A stretch of DNA of 64,000 nt from Citreicoccus inhibens (GTDB taxonomy: Bacteria; Myxococcota; Myxococcia; Myxococcales; Myxococcaceae). Position numbers and translations under genes: made by a program. Location: contig NZ_JAHNZT010000024.1 in the NCBI RefSeq assembly GCF_019039035.1, positions 1 to 64,000 of the forward strand. The letters run 5' to 3'. Positions within the stretch are counted from its first letter, which is position 1. Each line of letters opens with the position of its first letter. The notes below the pieces were generated by a model. The model was not told where the DNA came from. It saw nothing but the letters and a program-made list of their open reading frames with translations, and searched no databases. Positions 16,708 to 25,333 of this stretch are shown here, piece by piece.

Positions 16708-17661
16708 GTGTCCCGGCCCACCACGCGCGTCCTCACGGTGCTCGAGCTGCTCCAGACGCACGGGCGGATGAGCGGCGCCGAGCTGGCGCGGCGGCTGGAG
16801 GTGGACCGGCGCACGGTGCGGCGCTACGTGGCCGCGCTGGAGGCGCTGGGCATTCCCCTCACGGCCGAGCGGGGGCGAGATGGCGCGTACCTGCTGGCGG
16901 CGGGCTTCAAGCTGCCCCCGATGATGTTCACCGACGACGAGGCGATGGCGCTCGCGGTGGGGCTCCTGGCGGCGCGGGGGTTGGGGCTCGCGGAGGCGGC
17001 GCCAGCGGTGGCGAGCGCCCAGGCGAAGCTGGAGCGGGTGATGCCCGCCCCGTTGAAGCGCCGCGTGCGCGCGGTGGACGAGACGGTGCGGCTGGACTTG
17101 TCGCGGTCGCCCGAGACGCCTCGCGACAACGCGGCCCTCACGGCGCTCAGCGCGGCGGCCCAGGCGCGCCAGCGGGTGCGCCTGAGCTACGCGTCCGCGG
17201 AGCATGAGGAGACCGAGCGCGACTTCGACCCGTATGGCCTCGCGTACCGAGGAGGGCGCTGGTACGTGGTGGGCCACTGCCACCTGCGCCGGGAACCGCG
17301 CTCGTTCCGGCTGGACCGGGTGCGCTCGGTGCGGTCGCTGGACGTGGCCTTCGAGCGCCCGCCCGACTTCGACGCGCTGACGCAGCTCACGGTCTCCGTG
17401 GCGATGCTTCCGCGCGCGCACGCGGTGGAGGTGCTGCTGCAGACGGACCTCGAGGCCGCGCGGCGCGAGGTGTTCCCGGGCCTCGGCGTGTTGGAGCGCG
17501 CCGAGGCGGGGGTGGTGCTGCGAGGGCAGACCGACGACCTGCGCTGGTTCGCGCGGGAGCTGGCGCGGCTGCCCTTCGACTTCCAGGTCCGTCACCCCAC
17601 CGCGTTGGGCGAGGCCGTGACGGCCCACGCCCGACGGCTGCTCGGGCACGAGCGCGTCTAG
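16708..17661 (+). CDS. WYL-domain helix-turn-helix transcriptional regulator
   Basis: 317 residues from GTG 16708. The N-terminal winged HTH is of DeoR/HTH_11 type (RVLTVLELLQTHGRMSGAEL, ARRLEVDRRTVRRYVAALE, GIPLTAERGRDGAYLL). A WYL ligand-binding domain follows at about 150-225, with YGLAYRGGRWYVVGHCHLR and the Arg-rich FRLDRVRSV, then a WCX-like C-terminal extension (FQVRHPTALGEAVTAHARRL). The frame is open far upstream through the antisense of two genes, but there it has shadow codon use. It faces the LysE gene and overlaps the following convergent gene by four bases at the stops. Confidence 0.85.
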   Translation: MSRPTTRVLTVLELLQTHGRMSGAELARRLEVDRRTVRRYVAALEALGIPLTAERGRDGAYLLAAGFKLPPMMFTDDEAMALAVGLLAARGLGLAEAAPAVASAQAKLERVMPAPLKRRVRAVDETVRLDLSRSPETPRDNAALTALSAAAQARQRVRLSYASAEHEETERDFDPYGLAYRGGRWYVVGHCHLRREPRSFRLDRVRSVRSLDVAFERPPDFDALTQLTVSVAMLPRAHAVEVLLQTDLEAARREVFPGLGVLERAEAGVVLRGQTDDLRWFARELARLPFDFQVRHPTALGEAVTAHARRLLGHERV

Positions 17662-19961
17662 CCTGCGGGCTCCAGCTTCGCGATGGGGCCCTGGAGCAGC
17701 GGGATGCCCGAGAGCACCACCGAGACGGGCATGTCCGCGCTCAGGTTCGCCAGGTCCACCAGGTAGGTGCCGTCCTGGTACGGGTCCTGGAGTTGGAACT
17801 CGGCCTTGTCTCCGGCCTCGGCGGGGTGACGCAGCTCCTGGCCCTTCACGAACACGCGCAGCTCGTTCTGGAAGCCCGGGCCCAGCGGCAGCCCACTCGC
17901 GCTGTAGGGCACGAACTGGATGCGGAAGCGCCCGCTCCCCTGGTCCAGGACCTTGTAGTTCGTGGCCTTGGGCAGCGGGAGCACCTCCACGTGGGCCTCC
18001 ACCGTCTCCACGCGGTGCAGGCCCTGGGCGCTGTCCACGGTGACGAGGAAGCGGTACGTGCCCGGCACCGTCGTGTCCGCGAAGTCGAGCGTCCAGCGGC
18101 CCTTGTCCTGCGGCGCCATCTGCCAGGTCTTGCTCACCTGGGCCTGGGCCTTCTCGCGGAAGCTGGCGGTCTTCATGAGCGTGTCCAGCTTCACCTCGTA
18201 GGCGGTGCGCTGGCCCTTGATGTCATCCGTGTAGACCTGGCCGCTCGTGTCGCGCAGCAGCGCGCCCAGCGGCGTGAGCGGGGCCCGCGTCTCGACCTTG
18301 AACTGGAGGTCGGGCGCGGTGGCGGGCTTTCCGTTCTGGAACGCCACCGCCTCCAGCATGAGCGGCTCGCCCGCGGGGTGGCGCTGGCCGCGCACCCGCA
18401 GGTCGAAGTCCAGCTCCCCTTCCTCCGTGAAGACAGACAGCTGATAGGGAATGGCCTGCGCGACCTTGCTGGTGACCTCCACCGTCCACTTGCCGGCCGG
18501 TCCGCTCGTGGGCAGGTCCACGCGCTGCACGGTGAAGAAGTTTCCGTCGGTCCGGGCCACGGGCTGCGCGGGTTTGCCGTCTGGACGCAGGATGCGCAGC
18601 GTCAGGCCCGCCTTGGACAGCTCCGTGCCGCCCAGCCAGCCCAGCACCACGATGGCGTTCTTCACCGAGCCATCGAGCTGCACCGGGTGGGTCACCGAGC
18701 CGGCCGTCGCGGGCGTGCTCTGCTGCACCTGGAGCGCGGCGGACGGCGTGTTGCCCTTCAGCGTGTCCACCAAGGTCTGGGTGAGCGCGACGGACATGCC
18801 CATGGCCGGCGTCAACCGGCTCTTTCCCGAGGTCTGCTGCGAGATGCGGTCGAGCAGCTGCGCCCACGGAACGCCCACGTCTCCCACGGGGACGGAGAGG
18901 ATGGGGACGCAGCGCTCGACGAGCGGCTCCTCGCCCGTGGAGAACTGGAGCGTCTTGAGGCCCGCGAGCGAGCCCATGGTGAGCTCCTTCACCATGGGCT
19001 CCTGGTTCTGCATGCCGTCTGTCATCAGCACCACGGTCAAGTCATTGAGCGTCCGGCCCGCGGTGACATCGGCTTGATAGCGCTCGATGGCGTCGCGCAG
19101 GCCCGCGCCCATCGCGGTGACGCCGGTCGCGGTGGCGGCGTTGAGCTCCGTGACGAGCCCATCCCACGCGGCTCCGGTCGCGCCGCGCTCGACATACGGG
19201 CTGGCCGCGCTCAGGGGCTGGACGCTGGTGGAGAACAGGTACATCGCGAGGCGGTCCTTGCCCAGGTCCACGCCCCCGGAGCGACTGGAGGCCAGTCCCT
19301 CCTGCTTCCAGAAGGCCACGAACTGGCCCGCGGCCGACTGCAACGCCTGCCAGCGCGACATCCCGGTGACGACCGACGCGGTCATGCTGCCTGAGCGGTC
19401 CAGCACCAGCGCGATGTCCTGCGGCATGCGGCCCTTGTCGACCCCCGGCGGCGCGACGACCCAGTTCAGGTTCGTCTTCACGCGTCGCCTGGCGCACCAG
19501 CACGCGTCCTGCGACGCGGCGGCGTAGCCCGTCATCCGGTACGCGGTGATGGGCGGAAAGCCTTGCACGGAGAAGGCATACGTCTGGGTGGGATTGCCCG
19601 TGGCGCTCACGAGGCAGAGGTTGGGCGGAATGGCCAGGAAGCTGCGCGCGAAGTACGTGAGGATGACGGTGTTCGTCCCCACGCCCTGGAGGAACACGCG
19701 ATCGCGGTTCGACAGGTCATGCGGCCCGTCCGTGGCGGGCAGGGTCTCCGCCAGACCGGCGCTGGGCGTGATGGTGATTTGGGGCGAGGTGAACGTCGTG
19801 CTGCCCAACTCCAGGAGCACGCGCACCGTCGTCACCGGCGGTGTGCCCAGGGGCACGTCTGGATGGCGATACGAGAACTGCTGTTGCGCGAGGCCCGTGG
19901 CGGGCCCCCACACGACAGCGGACACGGCGAGCCACAGCAGCAACGACACACGGCGGTTCAT
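17658..19961 (-). CDS. exported von Willebrand factor A domain protein
   Basis: 767 residues with a signal peptide (LLLWLAVSAVVWGPATGLAQ). The VWA domain covers about residues 180-390 and has an intact metal-ion site: DIALVLDRSGSMTAS (DxSxS), a Thr in the GVTAMGAGL loop, and LTVVLMTDGMQN. The C-terminal half has several beta-sandwich segments, in the manner of large VWA proteins with a choice-of-anchor style tail (VTHPVQLDGSVKNAIVVLGW, GKWTVEVTSKVAQAIPYQL, GRWTLDFADTTVPGTYRFLV). The likely role is Mg-dependent adhesion or protein binding in the envelope. Its stop overlaps the convergent WYL gene stop. An AT-rich patch at about 20039-20073 upstream is the probable promoter. Confidence 0.8.
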   Translation of the reverse strand: MNRRVSLLLWLAVSAVVWGPATGLAQQQFSYRHPDVPLGTPPVTTVRVLLELGSTTFTSPQITITPSAGLAETLPATDGPHDLSNRDRVFLQGVGTNTVILTYFARSFLAIPPNLCLVSATGNPTQTYAFSVQGFPPITAYRMTGYAAASQDACWCARRRVKTNLNWVVAPPGVDKGRMPQDIALVLDRSGSMTASVVTGMSRWQALQSAAGQFVAFWKQEGLASSRSGGVDLGKDRLAMYLFSTSVQPLSAASPYVERGATGAAWDGLVTELNAATATGVTAMGAGLRDAIERYQADVTAGRTLNDLTVVLMTDGMQNQEPMVKELTMGSLAGLKTLQFSTGEEPLVERCVPILSVPVGDVGVPWAQLLDRISQQTSGKSRLTPAMGMSVALTQTLVDTLKGNTPSAALQVQQSTPATAGSVTHPVQLDGSVKNAIVVLGWLGGTELSKAGLTLRILRPDGKPAQPVARTDGNFFTVQRVDLPTSGPAGKWTVEVTSKVAQAIPYQLSVFTEEGELDFDLRVRGQRHPAGEPLMLEAVAFQNGKPATAPDLQFKVETRAPLTPLGALLRDTSGQVYTDDIKGQRTAYEVKLDTLMKTASFREKAQAQVSKTWQMAPQDKGRWTLDFADTTVPGTYRFLVTVDSAQGLHRVETVEAHVEVLPLPKATNYKVLDQGSGRFRIQFVPYSASGLPLGPGFQNELRVFVKGQELRHPAEAGDKAEFQLQDPYQDGTYLVDLANLSADMPVSVVLSGIPLLQGPIAKLEPAG

Positions 19962-20102
19962 GGTCGGCCCCTGGGGGTGGACGAGGCCGGTCGCCGCTCC
20001 CCCCAGAGCGGGTGCCGAGGACGCGCCCCTTGCGTCCGTAAAAGCTGAATTTGCTGATTTTTAACGTTTTGGGAGGGATTGTGCAACTGGGGGCGCCGCG
20101 CC

Positions 20103-20987
20103 TCAGGTGAGCGTGTCGTGGAGCGTCTGGGGCAGCGCGTCCGAGCGCCAGTGTCGGAGCGCGTGCTCGACCTGGGTGGCGTTGGCGTCGCGCTCCTCGC
20201 GCACGAGGGGCAGCAGCGTTCGCGCGGCCTGTCGCTCAGGGAGGGGGCCCTGGGTGGCGTCGTGCTCCAGCAGGGCCAGGCGCACGTCGGCGTCATGCAG
20301 GGAGCCCAGCCGGTCCTGGAGTCTCTCAATCACCTGGAGGGCTGTGTCTGGCATCGGGCGGGCCGGCTGGAGCAGCTCGATTTCGTAGCGCAGCTTCTTC
20401 AATTCCTTGCGCAGCGTGTGGGCCGTGGCCGGGTCGTGGGTCTCTGCATGGTGTGCCATGGCCTTGTCCACCCGGCGCAATCGCTGGCGAAGCTGCTTTC
20501 GGATGGGGCGGCTGATGAAGCGATGGGAATCCTTCAAGTCCTTCAGCCGAGCGTGCAGCAGGGGGACCGTGCAGGTGCTCCAGCGCTGGGCCTCGAAAGA
20601 CAGCCGCTGGCTTCGCGCTTCCTCATCGGAGAGGTGGGTGCTGCGCAACGCGGAGATGCCGGGTTGGAGCTGGGGGTGTCGGCGGGCGGCGGTGTCCAGC
20701 CAGTCGGCTTGCACGTGCAGGTCCCTCACCTGTCCGAGCGCGTCCTGGAAGCACTTCACCTCGCGCTCCAGCGTCTTCATCCTGCCCAGGGGCCGGAAGA
20801 CATGCAGGGCGGCGCGAAGTCGGCGGGTGGCCACGCGCAGGTCATGGACGGCCTCCGGGTCCTGGCCCTGTTGGAGTCGGGCCTCGTGGGTGTGCACGTC
20901 CGCGAGTCTGCCCGCGAGGCTGCGCCGGGCGGCCTCGCCAAGGGAGCTGTCTGGTCCCAAGCCGCGGATGGGCGTGGGCTTCGCCAT
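20103..20987 (-). CDS. CHAD domain protein
   Basis: 294 residues. The CHAD family signature is clear: VHDLRVATRRLRAALHVF near residue 47, then alternating conserved His and basic residues (LHVQADWLDTAARRHP, HTLRKELKKLRYEIELL, RLQDRLGSLHDADVRLAL). CHAD folds are helical bundles with a positively charged pore that binds polyphosphate. The start ATG lies one base after the stop of the upstream pyrophosphatase-like gene (TGAGATG), so translation is probably coupled. The pairing points to polyphosphate or pyrophosphate metabolism. Confidence 0.85.
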   Translation of the reverse strand: MAKPTPIRGLGPDSSLGEAARRSLAGRLADVHTHEARLQQGQDPEAVHDLRVATRRLRAALHVFRPLGRMKTLEREVKCFQDALGQVRDLHVQADWLDTAARRHPQLQPGISALRSTHLSDEEARSQRLSFEAQRWSTCTVPLLHARLKDLKDSHRFISRPIRKQLRQRLRRVDKAMAHHAETHDPATAHTLRKELKKLRYEIELLQPARPMPDTALQVIERLQDRLGSLHDADVRLALLEHDATQGPLPERQAARTLLPLVREERDANATQVEHALRHWRSDALPQTLHDTLT

Positions 20988-20988
20988 C

Positions 20989-21528
20989 TCACGGCTCCGT
21001 CGTCACGGCGTGCCGCACTTGCTGCAAGGCGGCCTCGGGGCCTTCCCAGCCGAGCACGTTCGCGTCCTTGTCCTCGAAGCGCTGGGTCGCGAGGAAGAAG
21101 TGCTCCAACTCGGCGCGCTCTCGCTCGGACAGGTCCATGACCGAGCTGAGGTCGGAGGCGCGGGCGGCGGACAGGGGCACGACGAGGAGCCGGTCGTTGC
21201 GCTCCCTCGCGTCCCGAGGCCCGCCCTTGGGGCGCTGGTCGAGCAGGAGGACACCCAAGGGCCGACACGGCAGCACGACACCCGGCCAGCTCGTGTCGTC
21301 CCAGTACACCATGGCATCGAGCGGGTCGCCGTCGGGGCCGACCGTCCCGGGGATGAAGCCCCAATCGAACGGATAGCCGAGGCCGCGGGGGAGCGGCCGA
21401 GACACGGAGAAGGCCTGGAGCGCGGGCTCGTACTTGAGCTTCAGGGTCGAGCCCCGGGGAGACTCGATGACCACGTGGACTGCGTCCGCGCGCGCGTACG
21501 TGGGGAGCCGGGTGAGGTCCGTCGCCAT
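20989..21528 (-). CDS. class I inorganic pyrophosphatase-like protein
   Basis: 179 residues, the family's usual length. The signature DGDPLDAMVYWD carries the three metal-binding Asp residues, and upstream are STLKLKYEPALQAF and GLGYPFDWGFIPGTVG. Later conserved positions such as the Lys/Tyr cluster are less clear (AARASDLSSVMDLSERERAE is typical, followed by HFFLATQRFEDKDANVLGW, like the FF..YK..E region with substitutions). It may therefore hydrolyse pyrophosphate or a related phosphoanhydride. ATG 21528 is chosen over an upstream in-frame ATG at 21564 because homology begins there. Coupled to the downstream CHAD gene. Confidence 0.75.
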   Translation of the reverse strand: MATDLTRLPTYARADAVHVVIESPRGSTLKLKYEPALQAFSVSRPLPRGLGYPFDWGFIPGTVGPDGDPLDAMVYWDDTSWPGVVLPCRPLGVLLLDQRPKGGPRDARERNDRLLVVPLSAARASDLSSVMDLSERERAELEHFFLATQRFEDKDANVLGWEGPEAALQQVRHAVTTEP

Positions 21529-21601
21529 GGGGCAACGGTGGTTCCGGATGGCGGCGACGGGCAACCCCAGTCCCCGTGGGAGTTCGCCTGCGCGCCAGGG
21601 C

Positions 21602-22006
21602 TCAGCGATATCTGAGCAGGGCGGTGATCCCCATGCCCAGGACCGCGAGCCCCATCCCCAGCAGCGGCTTCCAGCGGCCGGTCGGGGGAGGGGCCCGCCG
21701 GTTGTGCACCCACACGATGATGTTGAGCACCAAGGCGACGACCTGAATGATCGGGCAGAGGGGGATCAGGGCGACGACGCCAGCGATGAGGCCCAGGGTG
21801 GCGGGGGCAATGCCTGTCGCTGGGACGGACTGGACCTTGCTGGCGCGCAGGGTCCAGCAGGCGGGGCACATCGGCACGGACTCGGGGCGGACGCGGTTCT
21901 CGCAGCGTGGGCACATGAAGGCGCCACAGCGAGGGCAGAGGCTGGTGGCGACGCTGTCCGAGTGGCCTCCGCAGAGGGCGCCCTCGGGAGGCACGGGCTG
22001 GGTCAT
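21602..22006 (-). CDS. small zinc-ribbon membrane protein
   Basis: 134 residues. The N-terminus has two CxxC pairs in a ribbon-like cluster (LCPRCGAFMCPRCENRVRPE, PMCPACWTL), then two transmembrane helices (LGLIAGVVALIPLCPIIQVV, ALVLNIIVWVH) and a third weak one at the end. This B-box-like plus DUF4190-like layout is common in myxobacteria but has no assigned function. The start ATG overlaps the stop of the upstream gene (ATGA), so the two are co-translated. A frameshifted paralogue lies at 22622-23054. Confidence 0.7.
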   Translation of the reverse strand: MTQPVPPEGALCGGHSDSVATSLCPRCGAFMCPRCENRVRPESVPMCPACWTLRASKVQSVPATGIAPATLGLIAGVVALIPLCPIIQVVALVLNIIVWVHNRRAPPPTGRWKPLLGMGLAVLGMGITALLRYR

Positions 22007-22545
22007 CCCAAACGTCCCAGGGTCGGGCGGCTCGCCAGGGGCCGACGGCGTGGGTAGAGGCGCTCCTGGAAGGCCTGTGTCGCCTCGCTGCTCGGCAAGC
22101 TCAGCGTGAGGGTCTCCTTGTCGATGCGGTGCACGACCGGGCCCTTGTTGCGCACGAACCGGAAGTGACACGCAATGGGCAGCGCGATGCCCAGCACGAA
22201 GACGGGCAGCCCGAAGTTCACCGCATCACCCACCAGCAAGCAGGTGCCCCCGATGATGAGGAGGATGCCGGCGACCAGGGACGTGGGGAAGAGGATGCGT
22301 CCCTGCCGCCACGCGCGCCACGCCTCCTCCGTGAAAGGCAGATGACCGTTCGCCCGCCGCGTGGCGACCGCGGCGATGAGCAACGCGATGAGGAGGTTGA
22401 GGAGGACGAAGAAGTTCACCCAGCGCGGGTACCACGTGAACTTCACGGGCTTGAAGGTCACGCCCTCCGTCTGACCGGTGACGATGCACACGGGGGGGAG
22501 GTCAAACTCGTTCAACTCTTTCAAGGGAATCGTCAGGTCGCGCAT
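22003..22545 (-). CDS. membrane protein of unknown function
   Basis: 180 residues with about four transmembrane segments (NFFVLLNLLIALLIAAVA, LFPTSLVAGILLIIGGTCLL, NFGLPVFVLGIALPIACHF) after an N-terminal stretch containing a possible zinc/ligand loop (PPVCIVTGQTEGVTFKPVKF). That CxxTG pattern opens many small membrane proteins of this kind. Its stop overlaps the zinc-ribbon gene start by four bases. Shredded pieces of a second copy are found at 23055-23163, so the pair was once tandemly duplicated. Confidence 0.65.
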   Translation of the reverse strand: MRDLTIPLKELNEFDLPPVCIVTGQTEGVTFKPVKFTWYPRWVNFFVLLNLLIALLIAAVATRRANGHLPFTEEAWRAWRQGRILFPTSLVAGILLIIGGTCLLVGDAVNFGLPVFVLGIALPIACHFRFVRNKGPVVHRIDKETLTLSLPSSEATQAFQERLYPRRRPLASRPTLGRLG

Positions 22546-22621
22546 CGCGCGCAGCTTTAGACCAGACGTGTGGCGGGATGCCAGTCACCCCCAGGCTGCT
22601 TGGGAATCCTCGCGCCATGGC

Positions 22622-23054
22622 TCAGCCCAGGACGCGGAAGACGACCTGGACCAGGTCGGGGAAGCCTGCGCCCAGCACCGCGAGCCCCATTCCCACCAGC
22701 GGCTTCCAGCGGCCGGTTGGGGGCGGCTCCTTCCAGTGGGCCCTCCACTGAATGGCGTTGAGCATCAGCGCGAGGACCTGAAACGCCACATCCAGGGAGA
22801 TCAGCGCGAAGACACCGAAGAAGAGGCACACGGAGGGGGGAGACGCGCGGCGGCCCGATGGGCAGGGCCAGGCAGGACCACAGGTCCCAGCACGCGGGAC
22901 ACAGCGGCACGAACGCAGGGCGGATGCGGTGCTCGCACTGCGGACACCTGAAGGCGCCACAGCGCGGACAGACGCGGGTGGCGGCGCGGTCCGAATGGCC
23001 CGGACAGAGGGCGCCCTTGGGCGGCGGGAGTGGGCTCACCCCGAGCGCCCCCAT
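22622..23054 (-). pseudogene. frameshifted paralogue of the zinc-ribbon membrane protein
   Basis: The first part, in the frame starting at 23054, reads KGALCPGHSDRAATRVCPRC, GAFRCPQCEHRIRP, CPACW and matches the intact gene at 21602-22006. Near 22835-22840, a run of six G on the plus strand, the homology moves to another frame: FFGVFALISLDVAFQVLALM, then PPPTGRWKPLVGMGLAVLG, again matching the intact copy, to a stop at 22622. A single-base indel in the G run accounts for it. The upstream partner gene is also broken, which argues for decay over a sequencing slip, although the latter cannot be ruled out. Confidence 0.7.
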
Positions 23055-23163
23055 GCCGGGTGTTTCGCCAAGGAAGGATGGCGCAAGGAGAGGCGCTCCT
23101 GGAAGGACTGTGCCGCTACGATACTCGCCCAGCTCCGCGGGAGGTCGCGCATCGCGCGCAACT
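23055..23163 (-). pseudogene. internally deleted remnant of a second copy of the 22003-22545 gene
   Basis: Bases near 23094-23120 (GAGGCGCTCCTGGAAGG) match the 3' part of the intact gene near 22055-22075, and bases 23142-23160 (AGGTCGCGCATCGCGCGCA) match its start codon region at 22535-22553. The roughly 400 bases in between are missing. Together with the frameshifted zinc-ribbon copy, this shows that the two-gene unit was duplicated and one copy is being lost. Confidence 0.6.
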
Positions 23164-23214
23164 CCAAATCAGTCGGGCGGGGTGATTCCAATCACCCTCC
23201 CGCCCACGACTCCG

Positions 23215-24681
23215 TCAGGAACTGCAACTGACCGCGAGGTGCCGTCCCCACGCCGGAGGAGACGCCGCATACTCCTCGGAGTCGGGATGCTCGTCGAAGG
23301 GCGCGGCCAGGAGGGCGAGGATTCGGTCTACCTCCGCGGAGTCTCCTGCTTGGGCCCTCTCGATGGCCCGCTGCGCCACCCAGTTTCGCAGCACGTACTT
23401 GGGATTCTCCCGGTCCATTCGCACGCGACGCTCGGTGTCCACGCTGCCCTCGGCGCGCAGCCGCGCTCGGTAGCGTTCGGCCCATGCGTCGAAGCCCGTG
23501 GGGGGCAGGAACTGGTCGCGCAGCAGGTCCTGGCGCGCGCCCTCGGTGGTGTCGAAGCGGCCCAGGGCTCGGAAGAAGCGGGCGTAGTCCACGCGCGACT
23601 CCGCCAGCAGGCCGAACAGTGACTCCAGCAGGTCGCGGTCCTCCGCGCGCTCCTCGCGCAGCCCGAGCTTGCGCCGCATGCGTGCAAGGAAATGAACCGC
23701 GAACCGCGGTTGATATTGAGCGAGCGCGGCGCGGGCCGCGTCCTCGGTCATGAGTGAGAGCAGGGCCTCGCCCAGGCACGCGAGATTCCACAGCCCGATG
23801 CGAGGCTGCTGGTCGAACGCATAGCGCCCGCGTGCATCCGAGTGGTTGCACACGAAGCCCGGCTCGAAGTCATCCAAGAACCCATACGGTCCGTAGTCGA
23901 GCGTGAGGCCGAGGATGGACAGGTTGTCTGTATTCAGCACGCCGTGCGCGAAGCCCACGGACTGCCATTGCGCGAAGAGGAACGCGGTGCGCTCCACCAC
24001 CGCCTCGAAGAAGCGCGCGTATCGGTCTGACTCTCCCTGAAGCTGGGGGAAGTGCGCGGCGATGACATGGTCCGCCAGCGTGGCCACATGCTCGGGCTGC
24101 TCCGAGTGGTGGAAGTACTCGAAGGTACCGAAGCGCACGTGCGAGGGCGCCAGCCGCACCAGCATGGCGCCTGTCTCCACCGCCTCGCGGTACACGGGCT
24201 GCTGACTGCCGAGCATGCACAAGGCCCGCGTGGTGGGGATGCCCAGCGCGTGCATCGCCTCGCCACAGAGGTACTCGCGAACGGTGGAGCGCAGCACCGC
24301 GCGGCCGTCTCCTCCGCGCGAATACGGCGTGGGCCCGCCGCCCTTCAAGTGCAGGTCCCACTTGTCGCCGGAGTCCGTGCGCACCTCGCCCAAGAGCAGC
24401 GCGCGCCCGTCTCCGAGTCGAGGCACGTACACCCCGAACTGGTGCCCCGCGTACACCATGGCCACGGGCTCCATGCCGGGCAGCAGCCGGCCTCCGCCCA
24501 GCACCTGCGCGAACTCGGGGCGCAGGGCTTCTGCCGCGTCCAATCCCAGCAGCTTCATCGCGGCGGGGTTGACGCTCACCACGTGGGCGTCTGGGAAGGG
24601 CGTGGGCGCCACGCGGGCGGTGAAGCCCGCGGGCAGTCGGGCGTAGGTGTTGTCGAAGCGGAGCTGTTCGAGCGTGGCCAT
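23215..24681 (-). CDS. selO: SelO protein adenylyltransferase (pseudokinase family)
   Basis: 488 residues, full length for bacterial SelO. Diagnostic blocks include FDNTYARLPAGFTARVAPTP, VYAGHQFGVYVPRLGDGRAL, LHLKGGGPTPYSRGGDGRAV, SVREYL-type TVREYLCGEAMHALGIPTTR, GFAHGVLNTDNLSILGLTLDY and YGFLDDF. SelO binds ATP upside down and transfers AMP to Ser/Thr/Tyr of redox proteins. The C-terminus is SCSS, with Cys where many homologues have selenocysteine. ATG 24681 is placed by the conserved N-terminus. It is the third gene of a SDR-GST-SelO operon, 22 bases after the GST stop; all three are redox-linked. Confidence 0.92.
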   Translation of the reverse strand: MATLEQLRFDNTYARLPAGFTARVAPTPFPDAHVVSVNPAAMKLLGLDAAEALRPEFAQVLGGGRLLPGMEPVAMVYAGHQFGVYVPRLGDGRALLLGEVRTDSGDKWDLHLKGGGPTPYSRGGDGRAVLRSTVREYLCGEAMHALGIPTTRALCMLGSQQPVYREAVETGAMLVRLAPSHVRFGTFEYFHHSEQPEHVATLADHVIAAHFPQLQGESDRYARFFEAVVERTAFLFAQWQSVGFAHGVLNTDNLSILGLTLDYGPYGFLDDFEPGFVCNHSDARGRYAFDQQPRIGLWNLACLGEALLSLMTEDAARAALAQYQPRFAVHFLARMRRKLGLREERAEDRDLLESLFGLLAESRVDYARFFRALGRFDTTEGARQDLLRDQFLPPTGFDAWAERYRARLRAEGSVDTERRVRMDRENPKYVLRNWVAQRAIERAQAGDSAEVDRILALLAAPFDEHPDSEEYAASPPAWGRHLAVSCSS

Positions 24682-24703
24682 GGAGACGCGAGGCGACCAA
24701 GGA

Positions 24704-25333
24704 CTACTTGGAGAGGGTGGGGACCGCCATGCCCTTCTGGACGGCGGGGCGGCTGGCCACGCGATGCAGCCACTCGGGCACGTGGCGCAGGCCAATGAAC
24801 AGCTCGGGGTTGTAGTCGCGGAAGCCCGTCACCCACGGGTACAGGGCGATGTCCGCGATGGAGTACGTGCGCGCCACGTACTCACCCTGGCCGAGCTGCT
24901 TGTCCAACACGCCCAGCAGGCGTTTGGATTCGGCGCGATAGCGTTCGATGGCGTAGGGGACCGCCGTCTTGTGAAAGCGCGTGAAGTGGTTGTACTGCCC
25001 GAACATGGGGCCCACGCCGCCCATCTGGAACATCAGCCACTGGAGCACGTCGGCCTTGCCGCGCGGATCCGACGGCATGAGGTAGCCCGTCTTCTCGGCC
25101 AGGTAGATGAGGATGGCGCCGGACTCGAAGACGGTGATGGGGCGGCCATCCGCGCCGTCGTGGTCCACGATGGCGGGAATCTTGTTGTTGGGATTGATGG
25201 CCAGGAACTCGGGCTTGAACTGGTCGCCGCGCAGGATGTCCACCACCTTGGCGGTGTAGGGGAGCTTCAGCTCCTCCAGCGCGATGGAGACCTTGCGGCC
25301 ATTGGGGGTGGGGAACGTGTACAGGTCGATCAT
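24704..25333 (-). CDS. glutathione S-transferase family protein (YfcG/disulfide-reductase-like)
   Basis: 209 residues. The thioredoxin-fold half begins MIDLYTFPTPNGRKVSIALE, then FLAINPNNKIPAIVDHD and TVFESGAILIYLAEKTGYLM (the glutathione-binding ES pair). The helical half has PMFGQYNHFTRF, AIERYRAESKRLLGVLDKQL and YSIADIALYPWVTGF. The TPNG and NPNNKIPAI blocks match the YfcG/YghU group, which show disulfide-bond reductase activity with two glutathiones. The start overlaps the SDR stop by four bases (ATGA). Confidence 0.88.
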   Translation of the reverse strand: MIDLYTFPTPNGRKVSIALEELKLPYTAKVVDILRGDQFKPEFLAINPNNKIPAIVDHDGADGRPITVFESGAILIYLAEKTGYLMPSDPRGKADVLQWLMFQMGGVGPMFGQYNHFTRFHKTAVPYAIERYRAESKRLLGVLDKQLGQGEYVARTYSIADIALYPWVTGFRDYNPELFIGLRHVPEWLHRVASRPAVQKGMAVPTLSK

